Below the pieces are notes generated by a model. It was given only the letters and a program-made list of their open reading frames with translations, ran no database searches and was not told the origin of the DNA. The position numbers and the translations under genes were made by a program. DNA of 64,000 bases from Cyclospora cayetanensis (taxonomy: Eukaryota; Apicomplexa; Conoidasida; Eucoccidiorida; Eimeriidae): positions 222,498 through 286,497 of the forward strand of contig NW_020312270.1 of NCBI RefSeq assembly GCF_002999335.1, written 5' to 3'. Position 1 is the stretch's first letter; each line of letters begins with the position of its first letter. This document shows, one piece after another, positions 1 through 12,600 of this stretch.

Positions 1-1044
1 AGGCGGCCTCGACCATTATGAACGGGCAGGCATTTTCAAGTGGCGTAGAATCTTCGGCATCGGAGAGCCGCCGTATTCCCGCGTCGTACTTTTCGTCTTT
101 TGTCGCTTCTTCCCCCTTTCTCGCTGCACCCTCCCTGGCCGTTGCCGATGACCTCACACAGGCGGACCAAAGCCTACTTCCTGCAGCGCCAGGTGGGGTT
201 CGAACGCTGTCTGCGGTGTTTCTTCCCCCTGAGGAACTGAGTGAGCAACACCGTGGTTCCGACACTCGTCGCTCCATTCGCGGGAGAAAACCTTGCACAG
301 AACCCTCTTCCCCCCCTCCCCCCCCCTCCCCCGGCAACCCTTGCCTTCCGTGCCTCGCTTTCGGTGCTTAGAAGGCAGTTTGCTTCGCACAGGGTTGTAG
401 CCGTTATCCATAAAGGCGACCACAGTTCGCTCTAAGTCTCCTATGCTGGTACAGACATGGGCCGTACAGCCGCAAGACACCTGCAGGAAGCTCATGCTGA
501 AGCAGCTGATGACGCAGCGGAGCCTAAGCGGACGGGATTTATTGGGGTAGTCCCCGCTCTGGACTAGTAAGCTAAGCTGTTCTTGCAGCCTTTGCTGCGG
601 CAGCTGATGGGGAGGCCTCCACACATCTGCCTGCCTTGCCCATATCGGTTCCGTACAATGCCGCTGCTAACTACTGTGAAGCCTGCTGCTAACTACTGTG
701 AATGCTGCTGCTAACTTATGTGAAACCTGCTGCTAACTACTGTGAATGCTGCCACTAGCTGCTGTGAATGCTGCTGCTAACTACTGTGAATGCTGCTGCT
801 ACTGGAACGGGGGTGGCTGCCAGACGCCTTGCAGCTGGTACTCGCGTTCAAGATGCAGCGGCTTACGCATGGGTGCTGGTGGTGTTGGGAGCGGAGCGGT
901 GCTGCTGCTGCTCCCCACAGTGAACTCCTGAGAGAGCCGAGAGTTCGCTTCTGCAGCTACAGTCTCTCGTCTACGCAGGTTGGCAAAACCAGCGATGCCA
1001 ACGGAAATAACAAGAGGAACCGTAGCCATGGCAAACGCCGACAC
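1..1044 (-). CDS. possible partial gene at window edge, strand unresolved
   Basis: I do not recognise this. On the minus strand an open stretch starts at about 1044 or 1026 with a hydrophobic segment (ATVPLVISVGIAGFANL) followed by a polar region, which could be a signal anchor or mitochondrial targeting peptide. Further minus-strand pieces that read like protein lie at about 620-470 (containing GDYPNKSRPLRLRC) and 150-1 (containing KDEKYDAGIRRLSDAEDS), and would run off the left edge. On the plus strand 18-371 is also open and reads plausibly (containing VADDLTQADQSLLP). Both strands cannot easily be coding. I favour minus because its pieces have protein-like composition and the neighbouring plus-strand gene appears to begin near 1.1 kb. 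Exon borders could not be fixed. Confidence 0.25.
661..800. repeat. imperfect CTGCTGCTAACTACTGTGAA tandem repeat
   Basis: Five to six imperfect copies of a unit of about 22-24 bp built on CTGCTGCTAACTACTGTGAA. Some copies have TTATGTG or TAGCTGCTG variants. The array lies between the candidate exons of the left-edge region and is probably non-coding. Confidence 0.7.
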
Positions 1045-1112
1045 CTGCGGACTTCAAAACACCTGATCGCGGTGCCGGCTGTTCGCACACGTCTTGTGTG
1101 ATGATTGCGTCG

Positions 1113-4100
1113 CAGTTTCGAAAGCCTCCTAGCGGCTTTAGATAAAAAACGGCCAGATTTCCTTCCCAATGAGCTGCGACTTGGGGGTACCCTGGCAACC
1201 CGCATAAAGAAGAAGGTAGTGAATGTCAAGAAGGATCTCCGCACACTCCAGGAAGTGGGAGAGCACAGTGGCATGCGCCACGCTCGATGCACGAGGCCAG
1301 ACGCCTGTAGTTTGAAATTCTTGGGATGTGCTGATGTTTAGAGCACGAAAGGCACTGTAGAGCTCAGTAGACAGCTTGTGTGTGTGTGCGTGTCTGTGTG
1401 TGTGCGTGTCTGTGTGTGTGTTTCGATTTGGGTGTTGCCCGGTGTTGCGCTGTGCACCTGCTTTATACGACCAGATGTTATTTAACCCACTGAATAGCGG
1501 CACCACGGTGAAACGCGTGCAAAGAAGCAGTGAGGCGCCTTCTCAACAGCCAAGCTACCACCTTTCGCTTGTGGCTGGAGGCTCCGCCTCCCTGCTGAGT
1601 TCGTGGGAAACCCTTGGGAATTTGCTTCCTGAGGGCCTCACAATGATAACGTCGGCATCAGAGCAACTTGCAGGTGAAATCGAGGATGTCTTGGCTCGAA
1701 CAGGCACATTCGTGTCTGCAGAGCAGCTGCAGCAGGCGAAGGTAGCTGTCTACGAGACGCTGGCACAGGCCCATTCCGCCCTTGAGCCGCTACCTCGCAT
1801 CAGCGAGCCGCTCTTCTGGGTGAGCAAACAAGGCACAGCGGATCCATTTTGCGTGCCAGGATACAGAGAACAAACGCAGAGAAGAGACTTGTGTGTCTCG
1901 GGTTTTCTCTCTCTGTCTGTATGCTTGTGTCTGTTTGTCTCTGTCTTTCTCTGTCTGTCTGTCTCTCTGTCTTTCTTTCTGTGTGTCTCTGTCTCTCTGT
2001 CTCTCTCTCTGTCTCTGTCTTTCTTTCTGTTTGTCTGTCTGCTTGTCTGTGTCTCTCTCTGTCTCTGTCTCTCTCTGTCTCTGTCTGTCTTTCTCAGTTT
2101 GGGGTTGCATCGGCGCGAACCCGAGGAACAAATGTGGGAAGAAGTTGCTGCAGAGCTTGCGTTGTGCTGCTTTTTGCAGGCCTTACTCGTCGCCTTCAGC
2201 CTACTGGCGTCCTTGCTGCTGCTCGCTTCTATGTACCTCTGCTGCATGTGCTGCTGCAAGAAGCAGGATCTTGTTGATAAAAAGGCTATGAGCTGCGGCT
2301 GCTCACTCTTGATGATTGTAATTGCCGCTGCAGGTGCATATCCACCTCCCAGTTGCACTGCAGAATGCTCTGCGTCTGTGCTAAACATTGCCACCATCAA
2401 GACTTATCCCTACAATCAAATTGCCATGTCTTTTCTTGTCGCTAGTTCCTCTCCATCATGCGCCTGCTCCGCGTATTGCTTTTGCATGTATCTGCGCACA
2501 TATATATATATATCTGCATGTGTGCATGCATGTATATGTGTCTTCGTACGAATATGTGTATGTATATTCGAGTGGGAACATATGCATGTGCGCTGCGCTG
2601 CATGCTGCGTATACAGCTCTGGTAGCCAGTGGGGTTTTTCTGGCCAGTACGGCGCTGCTAACAGATGGGTGTATATACACTGGAGAGTTTGTAAAGGGGG
2701 AGGAGGACATTGATGATCTGCTGCGTTATTTCTGGCCAGAACAAGGGGGTGTTGAGGTTTCGGCAGGGGACGCTTCAAAGGCCTCCTCTCTCATGGCTCA
2801 AGTGCTGGCTGCCTGCTTTCTCCCATCCAAGGAGAGGAACCTGGTGACGGTTCTTGGAATGAATGGTCCTGCTCTATTTGCTGCTGCCTTCCTGCTGTAG
2901 AAAAGTACACCTCCAGTGGCTAATATGAGAGCACCTTTTGCGATTAGGCCCCCCGATGCGTATTTAGAGGGCTTTGTTCTGCGACCTTGTGTCTCTATTT
3001 CGCTTCCTCCGCATGCATGCGCATGCAGGCACCCATCTTTAAGCGAGTACATACATGCCAGTCGTAGATCCTCTGCGTCTTGTAGGGGTACCTGTAGGGG
3101 CCGCTGCCTGCGCGCGATGTACAGCGAGTCCTTTCTGCTTGCGACTTCTACATGTGTGCAAGTAATGGCGATTGCGAGCCGGTGATTTGCAAAAGCGCGT
3201 ATGCGGCGCAGAACTTGTAAGCGCGGGGAAGGAGATGGAAAAGATGAGTAGCTGGGCAATGCAGAGCGAGGCGCGAGCGGCCCGGCTTTTATCTCTTGAG
3301 CTGCAGGATGCTGCAGCGGAGTTGCAGCTCTTGGAAGACACCTACTGGCTCTTCCTGCTCGATCCTGTCGCTCTAGAGGAGGAGGTGAGGGGACTGGACA
3401 GGCGTCACGCAGTGTCAGAAAGTTCGTGTCTGGTTTGTGCGAGCGAGCGTCTTTGCTGGCGGGGGGCGGGGGGGAGAAGGGAGCGCAGGTTTGGCCTCTT
3501 TGGAGGAGCGTGCGGGACGCTACTGCTGCAGCAGGAGCATCGAACTTGGAATGTTGTATGTGGACTGAAAATGGGGTTCGTGTGTGTGTGTGTGTGTAGG
3601 CACTGGAGGATCGGCTATTTACGTACAGAGAAATTCTCTGCAGCGGCCTTCAAGACAAGCAGCGCACCGTGAAGCTCAGCTATCTGGGTGTGGGTTCTCC
3701 TGTGGCAGTGGCGGCAGGCCCTTCCGGAGCAGCCAGCAGTCAGGCGTCGTCTTCCTCCTCCTCGTGGAAAGCGCCAGTGCTGCTGCTGCAGACGGAGGAG
3801 TGGGAGCCCAAGGCTGAGTTGGCAGCGGTGTTGCATGCGCTGGACCCTGATCCTGGAGCGGCAGGGCGTCTCTCCGCTTCCTTGCAGCAGGCTCTGGGTG
3901 AGCTGCAAGGCAGCAGAGACAGCAGGAAGGCGGAGGCTGCGTTTGCCAAGCGGCTTGTGGACGGCGCCTTGAGCGAGGTGGTACAGCTGGCAAAGGGGAA
4001 GTCTGAGGCACAAAAGATGCAGATTTTGCAGTCCATCGTTCGTCTGACGGGCAGAGCGAGCTCGGAAGCTCAGGCTTCCAAAAGGAGGGGAGGTGATGAC

Positions 4101-5640
4101 GTCTCACGGGATCAGCAGCGAGAAAGAAGGCGGAGGCAGACGCGTCAGCGCAAGAAGCTTCGTGAGCTTCTGCTGGATCAGTGTATGATGCAGGGTTCCC
4201 CGGGGGGGGCCTCGTCGAGTGGGGAGGGGGGCCTCGTGGTATACGGCATGGAGGATGTAGAGGAGCTGGTAGCACCTTTTGTTCTCGCTTCATTGCATGG
4301 CGGCGACACACGCGAGAGCGAGAGCAGAGAATCCGGCTTGACAATCGACGCATTCTTCGACGCAGACTCTCCCCTTGTGGCGAAATTGGCAGCGGAAAAA
4401 GGCTCAGCGGAGGAGCAGCGCCGCTTCACGAATGCAGTTTGGTGGGCTGCTGTGAAAGAGAGCTTGAGGGAGGAAGCCGCGCGTTCCTTTGCATGCCCCG
4501 AAGAGGTGGCATCCCCCGAGGCTCCCATACAGTGGACTTCTTGCAACTTTCAGGAGGTGCAGGAGGCAACGCACAAGCTGCTTCGCAAGCTGCATGCGCA
4601 GGTAAATACAGCAGCCAGATTGCAAGCGTTAGGGTGCCAGGAGCGGCTGCTGCTCGTCTTGAGTATGTTTCGCAACACCCTATGTTTGAGCGCGTTGAAA
4701 GCGCACAAAGCGACAGACACCTCCGTTATCCAATTAGAAAGGCCTGATGAGGGAGGGCGCAGCAGGAGGCTTGTACTGGATAGGCATGGAGTTGAAAGCA
4801 GACACGGACAGACACGTACACACACATACACATACACACGCGTATATATAGATACAGGAAGATATACGCCTAGCTTCAGATTTCCTCATGCGATCATACT
4901 AGAGACGAGCATGTATCATAATGTAGAGGGTGGATTTGTATGGGCATATGGGCAGCACAAGGCGGGGGATGGGTGGGGGGGGTAGTAGACGCGACAAGGG
5001 AGTGCCGACAGAGGAGGCCCCTGAAAGGCGAAAGCAATTAAGGAGCATTCTCATGCGCGCATTATTGGGAAGTATCTGATAGCTACGAGTAATTATGTTG
5101 TGTTGCCTGCCTGCCTGCCTGCCTGCCTTTCAGTTGGAGGCACTATGGGCGGAGCTTCGCCCGTTTTTTGAGAGCCGCAGCCGCGTCTTTCGCTTAGCTG
5201 GGGTGGACTACGCGACTGCAGCGAACAACTTGGACTGTCACATTGTGCGCAGTGAGGCCCAGCCGGTGGCTGAATTGATGTGTGAAAAGGTGAGACCAGC
5301 GGGGGCTAACATGGCGTTCGTGCTGCTGTTGCTCAGCGGCGCTGCTCTGCTGCTTTTGCCCGTTTTCTACTGCCTCTGGAGAGCAGGAGTCGAAAATACG
5401 TGGATCCAGCGAGACGCGCGAAAGGGAGTCATGGCAGCCCATAGGAGGCCTTCAAGTCCTCGTGAGGATTTCAACAGTCCTACGATCATCAGCGCTCCTA
5501 CGCCGAGCAGTGGCAATACTGCAGCAGCTGCAGCAGTTGCTGCTGCAGCTGCCGCCACTGCTGCTGCGGCTTCGGGGTTGACACAGCAGCCTTCCATTCA
5601 GCAGCGGCCCCAGGTAGACCGCGAAATCCAATTTAGTTGA
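1113..5640 (+). CDS. multi-pass membrane protein, prominin-like layout
   Basis: Exons read by eye: about 1113-1245, about 1478-1819, 2180-2333, 2626 to about 2865, 3212-3384, 3600-4601 and 5134-5640 (stop). Most junctions have GT..AG and matching phases; the 5' end, the first exons and the 2865 donor are uncertain. Two adjacent membrane spans flank a short Cys-rich loop (MYLCCMCCCKKQDLVDKK). A long polar, partly helical region follows (about 3600-4601, with a basic QRERRRRQTRQRKK stretch). Then come spaced Cys residues and a last span (AFVLLLLSGAALLLLPVFYC) with a short Ala-rich tail. Span, Cys-rich loop, span, large loop, last span is the arrangement of prominins, which sit in membrane protrusions. 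The family call is inference from topology, not from a sequence match. The intron 1820-2179 carries a CTCTGT tract. It could instead be a lineage-specific polytopic protein. Confidence 0.5.
1378..1421 (+). repeat. (TG)n-type microsatellite
   Basis: A TGTGTG/CGTGTC tract just before the second recognised exon of the membrane-protein gene, most likely intronic. A shorter (GT)n run at 3581-3598 forms the 3' end of another intron of the same gene. Confidence 0.8.
1899..2096 (+). repeat. CTCTGT pyrimidine-rich intronic microsatellite
   Basis: About 200 bases of irregular TCTG/CTCTGT repeats inside the intron 1820-2179 of the membrane-protein gene. Several frames are open through it and encode only Leu, Ser, Val and Cys. 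The preferred acceptor is the later TTTTTGCAG ending at 2179, which restores the reading frame into the first clear membrane span. Confidence 0.75.
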
Positions 5641-6670
5641 TGGGATTGGCGATAACAACAGCAAATGTGTGCTTTTATTACGGAGGCTTTAGGTTAAGAT
5701 ACGTTAAAAGGGGAGTAGTTGACACGAGCTGCAGCAGCCGCCTCCCTTTGGGGGCCTGTTAGGAGTGCCTCACTGCATGGTATTTCTTTGTTACATACAA
5801 TATATGGGGTATTTGCTTGCTTACCGCGTCGACAGTGTGGTACGTCGGTTGCCGCTCCTCGCCTGCCGGTTAGCTTAGGCAACGCCTCCGAACAAAATGC
5901 AGCTCCCTCACAGCAGAGCTAGTGGCAGGTGCATGCCTTGTGTTAAACACTGGGAAGTTGTGGAGCTGCCAGCTGCCACCACCCCTGAGGGGGTCTTCAA
6001 CGGATGCTGTCTCTTAAAAAAGATAGTGGCTGCGTGACTCTGGCAGTACGCGTTCAAGCGGAATCTGTCTTGCTGGGTGTGCGTAGCCTAAAGTGCGGCA
6101 GTGAGTTTGCTTCCAAATACAGACTTGCCCATCGCTCAAAAACGCCTCACACATTTGCACTAGGGGCCTTGCTCCCCGGCCAGCCCCGCAGGGTGGGTAT
6201 TTCGGTGACTTTGAAATCATATTTGAGTTGTAAATAAATGCACAGGCCTCCTATGAAGGTGGCACCTAGCTTAAAAGAGAGTGCTGGTATCTAAATGGAC
6301 GGAGGCACTATCCGTAGGAAGCGGATCACATTCTTCACGTAGGCGACACCAGCCTCTTACAAAGGACAAGCTACATCGCTGCGATGCAAGGAAGCGGCTT
6401 CTTATACTGCGCGCTTGTCCCTAACAAAGATTGTAGGGGAAGGAGATTGCTAGGCGAGGTGCAGGCCTCTCGCCTGTGCATGGAGGCGTCATCAAGCAGG
6501 CAAAAAATGTGGCAGTTTTGGGGCCGCTGCCACCACTGACTTGTCACTGACTAAAGGGAACGCGCGTACGACTTTGGCAGTGCCAAGTACACGAAACCTC
6601 TCAGTAAGAAAGGAGAGAGTCCTTGCGGTGTGGACGTCTTCGAAAGGGGAGCTGACGAAGGAGCCGAACT
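5641..6670. other. intergenic, convergent gene ends
   Basis: This lies between the plus-strand membrane protein and the 3' end of the minus-strand ABC transporter. Short open stretches occur, but none has a recognisable motif or matching splice sites. I see no RNA gene. Confidence 0.6.
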
Positions 6671-9600
6671 TCAACTGCTAGGAGACGAACCAGGAGAGGC
6701 CCTTGAAGCCAAATATAGGGCATGGAAACGCGACGTTTTGTCCTTCAGAAGGCTGCGGGGAGGTGCAAACTCCAGCAGCTGCCCCTCGCCTACTACGCCA
6801 ACGCGGTGGCATAGAGATGGCAGGTGCTGCAAGCGGTGAGAGACGATCAGAACGCTGCCCCTCCTGCATGCGCATCCCCCGCACAGCCAGACATGGCGCA
6901 TGCAGCCAGCGCCTTTCGTCGCAGGCGGTAGGAGGGTCGATCAGCACCGCAGGGACGCCAGGCACCCCAAGACGCGAGCGCCTAGCTACTAGGGAATTGC
7001 CTGCACTTACTGCAGCAAACAGTCCGTTTCAAGTGGCATGTGCGTTGGCTCGCGCTTACCTCAAGCACCACTTGATAACCGGAACGAGGACCTCTTCTTC
7101 CACAGAGCTGTCCATTGCGCTGTTTGCCTCATCAAGGCACAATATAGGGGCGTCCCGTAGAATGGCTCTGCAAAAACAGAGAAGCTGCTTCTGCCCAATA
7201 GACAGGCGAATACTCTGGCTACCTCCCCCACCAGAAGGCTTAGAGTTGCCGCGGTTCCATGGACGCTCGTGGACGGGAGGAGTCATCAGGGCAGCGCTTC
7301 CCATGGGGCCTTCCCGTGCTAAAAAGGGGGATACTTCGCGCCTCCTGGGCTGCACAGCGCCTTCCTCATGCTGTGCAGAGGAGGCCATGGTCGGAGAGGC
7401 CAGGCGCACACGGGTGCCTGAGGTAGAGAAAAGGAGAGGCTGACACACAGGACAGACACGCTATACACGGCAGAAAATTCCGCATTGAATTCTTGATTTG
7501 GGTGTGAGCATGCACGAGGAATGCAACATCAATACGCTTTTCGACATGGCATGAAGGCCATCCTCAAGTGATCTGTAGGTGGCGCCATCCGCAGGCACAC
7601 AGGACCAAGAGACGCAGCGGCAGAAGCCTCGAAGTCAAACGCAGCTGCAAAAGCACGACAACTACAGAGACTCTGTGTTTTGTGGCAGGCAAGCCGGACC
7701 CCCCTGAATTCTGCGAGACCTCCGAATACGGAATTCAACGGAAGAAGCCTCGTCCACGGTGGCAATAGGGGTGTCCAGGGCCTGCATGCACAACGTACAT
7801 CATGCGTCTCTCATGCTCGCTCTAGCATGCGTTGCAGCTTCCGTAGAGGCCGCCTTTTACAAAGCAACAAGAGGTGACAGGAAGCGTCTCATCATCAGCC
7901 TACCTGAGGCAGTGCCTTCACCACCTGATCCAGTCTGCAGAGACGGAGGGCCTCGAACAGCTCGGCGTCTGTGCGTGCGCCTACCGGATCCAAGTTGGAT
8001 CGAATGGTGCCAGAGAAGAGCGTCGGCACTTGGGGAACATACGCCAGCCGAGAACGCAGCACGTGTACCGGCAATTTTTGTATGTCAACGCCGTCTATTT
8101 TGATCACCCCCGTGTAGGGAACCATCCGTGTCAAGGCCAGCAGCAAAGTGCTCTTACCAGCCCCAGTCCTGCCGACAATGCCTACCGCCTCCCCGGGATG
8201 AATCGTCAAAGAGACGCCTCGCACTGCAGGCGGGCTGCAAGAACTGCAGTCACACACCACCATCACAAGACGCTAGACTCCAAGCCTCCACATCTGCGTC
8301 AGAGTATGGGGGCCAGCCTTAGAGGAGGGCACGCAGTGCGAACAACCGCAGTACCCGAAGGGACAGAGACGCTCTGTACGGGGTAGATTCTGCCTCTGCT
8401 CTGCTCTGAGGGGGGCGTATGACGGTCAAAGGGGAGAGGAGCCTTGCGGGGCAAACGACGCACCTGTAGGCCACAGTAACATTCTCAAAGTCTATTCGAC
8501 CCCGCGTTCTAAAGCCCAGCGACACGGAGTCAGGAAACGGCGTTGAAAGCTGCTTGTTCATAGTGCCTTTGGTGCAGAGATCACCAACCGCAAACGAAGC
8601 CGACAAGGGGCCTCCCCGCCCCCGAAGGCACGCGAGAGTCTCATGGACAGCGAGAGCGCCTGCTGCAGCTGCTGCAGAGCGCCTAAAAGCTGGAGGTGGG
8701 GGAGACGAAAGTGCGCCAAGATAGAGAAGGGCTCTTGGCTCGGAGCAGTCAGGGCACGTTTCAGGCTGCCGGCGCTGCTTTAACAGCGGCTGCTGCTCTT
8801 CATTGTCAACAAATACAGGCAGTTGCGTGGTTTTCGCATCTTTCTTAAGCCGCCTGCGCCAGCTTAGCCAGGGTAACCAGGAGGAGGACGGCGCTGCAGG
8901 CTTAGAGGTGATGGGATGCCATGGAAGGCCTGTGATTACGTCGTAGTTGGGGTCCTCTGCTGGAACCTGAGTGCAGCAGCACGTTGCATGTGGAAGACAC
9001 CAGTTCGACATGAGGTAAAGGAAGGTGCTATGAAGAGAAACAGATGGATGGGTAGACCAGTCAACCATTTGTTGTCCTGTCTGGGAAGATCCTATGATGG
9101 ATGAATGCGGGTTCGCGAAGAAGTCTGCCTTTCTTAGTGTCTTCGCTGCTCTGATTATTCCCGCGGACCCCTCGCGGGCAGTTTACAAGTGCTGCCTACG
9201 AGCAAGTAGTCGCGAATCCTCTCTACAGAAACCATTTGCACCTCCAGGCGCACAAAGGTGGTAATGCTCTGGGTGAGGAGCCGCACGAGAGGAGACACCG
9301 AATACAGACTGAGGGCCATGAGGCCAGCCATCTCGCCCCGTACCTGCACAGGTTAACGCGGCGGGAACACACACGGCTGTACTGCAAAGGGAAATTGCTA
9401 GAAAGGCGGGAGGCACCACTTGCTCGCTGAGAGCCAGAATGCGTTTGAGAGACTCGTGGAGCCCAAGTAAAGCTTGCATATTGTCAACGAGCCTGATAGC
9501 CTTCCTAGATTTCCCTGACCTGCTCCAGGCGTTCAGGCCAGAAGTAAAGGGGCAATGCCACTGCCGCGAGAAGCAACGCCTGGAGGGAGGCCCCAATAAG

Positions 9601-12600
9601 CTGCAAGCGGAGAGCCAGCCACGCCTGCAGACAGGTATTTAAGTAGGAAGTGTTGCCGTAGAGCAGCAGCGCGGCTACACAGCGGTCAAAGTAACGCCGC
9701 TCTGCCCTGGAGGTACAAAAGAGCAACAGATCAAACAAAAAAAGGCGCTTACAGGGAATTCTGAAAATGCCTATTTGACAATTCCTGCCCAACAGCGTTC
9801 TCTTCAACCCATTAGGGACACTTAGCAATTGTGTCTGGCTCGGTATTTGTCGCTGCTCGTCAATGGGAAACAACTAGAGGCCTGAGGGGTGGCGTGTTGT
9901 CATCCGAGCACCTAAAAGACGGCTAGTAGGATTGGATTCTGGAGCACTAGTGTAGAATGTTATACGTAAGGCCGAAGCACTACGCTACAAAAGTGTGTCG
10001 TAAGTTGAAGTATCTAAGGAACGGCGCGAAGGCTGCACAGAGAGGGACCGAACACCGAGCCTAAATGTGTTCTTGTTCTACAGCAATCACCCTGGAGGCT
10101 TGGAGAATGCACGGGCACTTAACGCCCGCTTGCATTGCGTGGCTCAGCCTCTAATACCTCCAAAGAAAGTTCCTACCACAAAGTGACGTCCAGCCGAACG
10201 GTAGCAAGGGAATTTACCTGAAAGCCCGCAACGTAGCACCTCCGCCAACGGCCCCCGCAAGGAGGCAATGCAACGGCGAGCGAGCCACCGTCTCCAGCCT
10301 CTTGAGCGACCTGCAGTGGATAAAATTTGTACCAAGATGGTATGTGGGCATGAAATGTGCGGTACGTGCTGACCAGGGGTAGCAAGAGTTGCTTGCGACT
10401 GCAAGACGCCCTGCGTTGACCTTATTTGGCGATACTTGATGCAGAAGCAGCAGTTACAGCGCGTGATGATGGATACAATTGTGCCCAGCAAAGCTTCGCC
10501 TATATTCATAATGGCTGTAGGAGGTTGTGGCTGGGCTACCTGATGGCTGCACGGAGTTTCGAGGCCGTGCGAAGGAGGACGTAAGCAATGAGAGGCATCA
10601 CCAGCAGCAACGTTGGCACAGTCAGGCTCAGGAGCGTCAGTTTAGCAATCATCGTCACTGCAGGCAGCAAACGCACGCGGGCAGTCTTCTGTCGCCTGCT
10701 AATGGCAGAGGTCCTCGCTAGATAGACCTGCTGACAGCGGAAGGTGAAGCGCAAGAGAAGTTAAAATAGACACCGCAGAGCGCCCGATTCGCGCTTTAGG
10801 CAGCTTACTGATAATCAGAATATGCGTGTAGATGGCTTGGGGAAGCGCCTCATCGATGCAGAAGACGTCATCGGAGAGGCGGTTCAGCAGACGGCCAATG
10901 GGTTCTCCATCAAACCATCTGGCAGGGGCCCTGACGTGGCGTAAGAGGGAGACACAACATAAATAACCCTTCAACTGATGACGCAATGGCGACGCAGCAG
11001 CAGCACTATGCTAAGGCAGGAGGGCACATCGGGTGCCCTGAGAGGCAGCAACAGCACGATCTGGAAGCAGTCATGTAGGGAGACGCAAAATGCAGAGTTA
11101 CACAAAAGCCCCAAGAAGCAGTGAGAGCGAGAGCTTCATTATCAGGAATTAGTTCCCAACTGAAAGGCTAGGTCTAACAGCGGCCTGGTCATCAAGTTTC
11201 TAGCGAAAAGAGCGAGCGGATAGGCGATACGTGGAGTCTGCAAACACCCAGGGCGACACACCTGAGCAGCGCAGCCAGCAGGTTTGCCTGCAAGACTGAA
11301 GAAGCGTTGACTCCGCAGCGGACAAAGGTCACAGTGGTGACGGCCGAAAACAGCATGGAGAGCAGCGCAAGACTCCAATAGCCCATCAAGTAAAAAAGGT
11401 TTTCCCCTCCGGAGGAGTACCCGCTTTGCCACAAGATCCACGCATGGACTTGTGCCAGAGGAGGGGTCCCTCGATCCGTCCACCGACGCAGCCAGTAGTC
11501 GCACAGCGTGGTGCAGTACGTGCTAGCCTGAAAAACCCCCATCTCAAAGCTAAGCCAGCCGCGCATGTTGCTGATCGTGCCGCAGTTGCTCTTTTCGCGG
11601 CTCCTGTTCATTGTACATAAAAGCTACGGCAAGGGTTCAAAATCTCACCGCGCACGCTATTAGGAGCAGCAGCACCATGTGGACGCCAGCGCTGCGCATA
11701 TAAAGTCTCCAGACACGCCAGGCAACTTCGCCGGTTCGCGTAGCCTCAGGACCGGAGGCAGGAGTGTTAACGTCCACCTTCCATGCGCCAGAATCGTCAG
11801 ATTTGCTGGTGGGCGTGTATCTAGACGTGGGCTCTGCAGCGGAGCCGTTGCTGCACGTCGCACCGTCATTGCACTCCTCCTCTTCGAGAAAGAGACTTGC
11901 AGAGTCACTGCGTGCACATACAAATGAACCTGCGTGACGTCCTGAAGGGCCCCCTCTCAGGAGGTGTGTCACCCGCGATTCGGGCTGCTGCAAAGGGCTG
12001 ATCCGCCTAGAAAAGATCCACAAGGGGGGGGGGCGAAGGGAGCAACAGGAAATACGAAAACAAGCGAGGTGTTGTGTGGCAGCAAAACTCGCACGTACTC
12101 AGTCAGGGGAGTTGACTCTTTTAGTCCCGTGCACTCGCTTGAATGTGGCATATTGCGGCCTTCTCCTGGAATCAGGAGAGGCAGTCCGTCCTGTCTTTTC
12201 TGAAGCTCCGCATATGAGGGGAGCTGCCGTGTCGTACCGCCGTCTAGCAGGACGAAGCCGTCAACACACGGGGATTTGGCCATGATTAGTGCTGCTTGCT
12301 GCATCACCAGCAGCACTGTGCGCCCGCTGAGGATGCCTAAAAAGCAGCAGCAGAAAAAGCGCAAACGCCACAGCGATTTATGGAGAAGCCTGCTCTGTCT
12401 GTGTTCAACGGCACAGGCAACGACGCTTGCATGCATGAATCCCGAAAATTTCAGACTCCGCTCCTGCTGCTGCGGTTGACAGCGCTGCTGCGGAAATGTG
12501 CCGCTGTTGCAGATTCTCTCCGAGTGAATTACTCTCAAAGAGACTCTCAATGCGGGAAAACCAGATCTGCGCAAACCAAGGGCAAAACATGCAACTTCCC

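Noticed and set aside
1750..2400. Minus-strand Arg/Asp/Glu/Gln-rich frames opposite the CTCTGT intron
   Set aside because: They are shadows of the microsatellite (alternating charged residues from AGAGAC) and conflict with the plus-strand exons.
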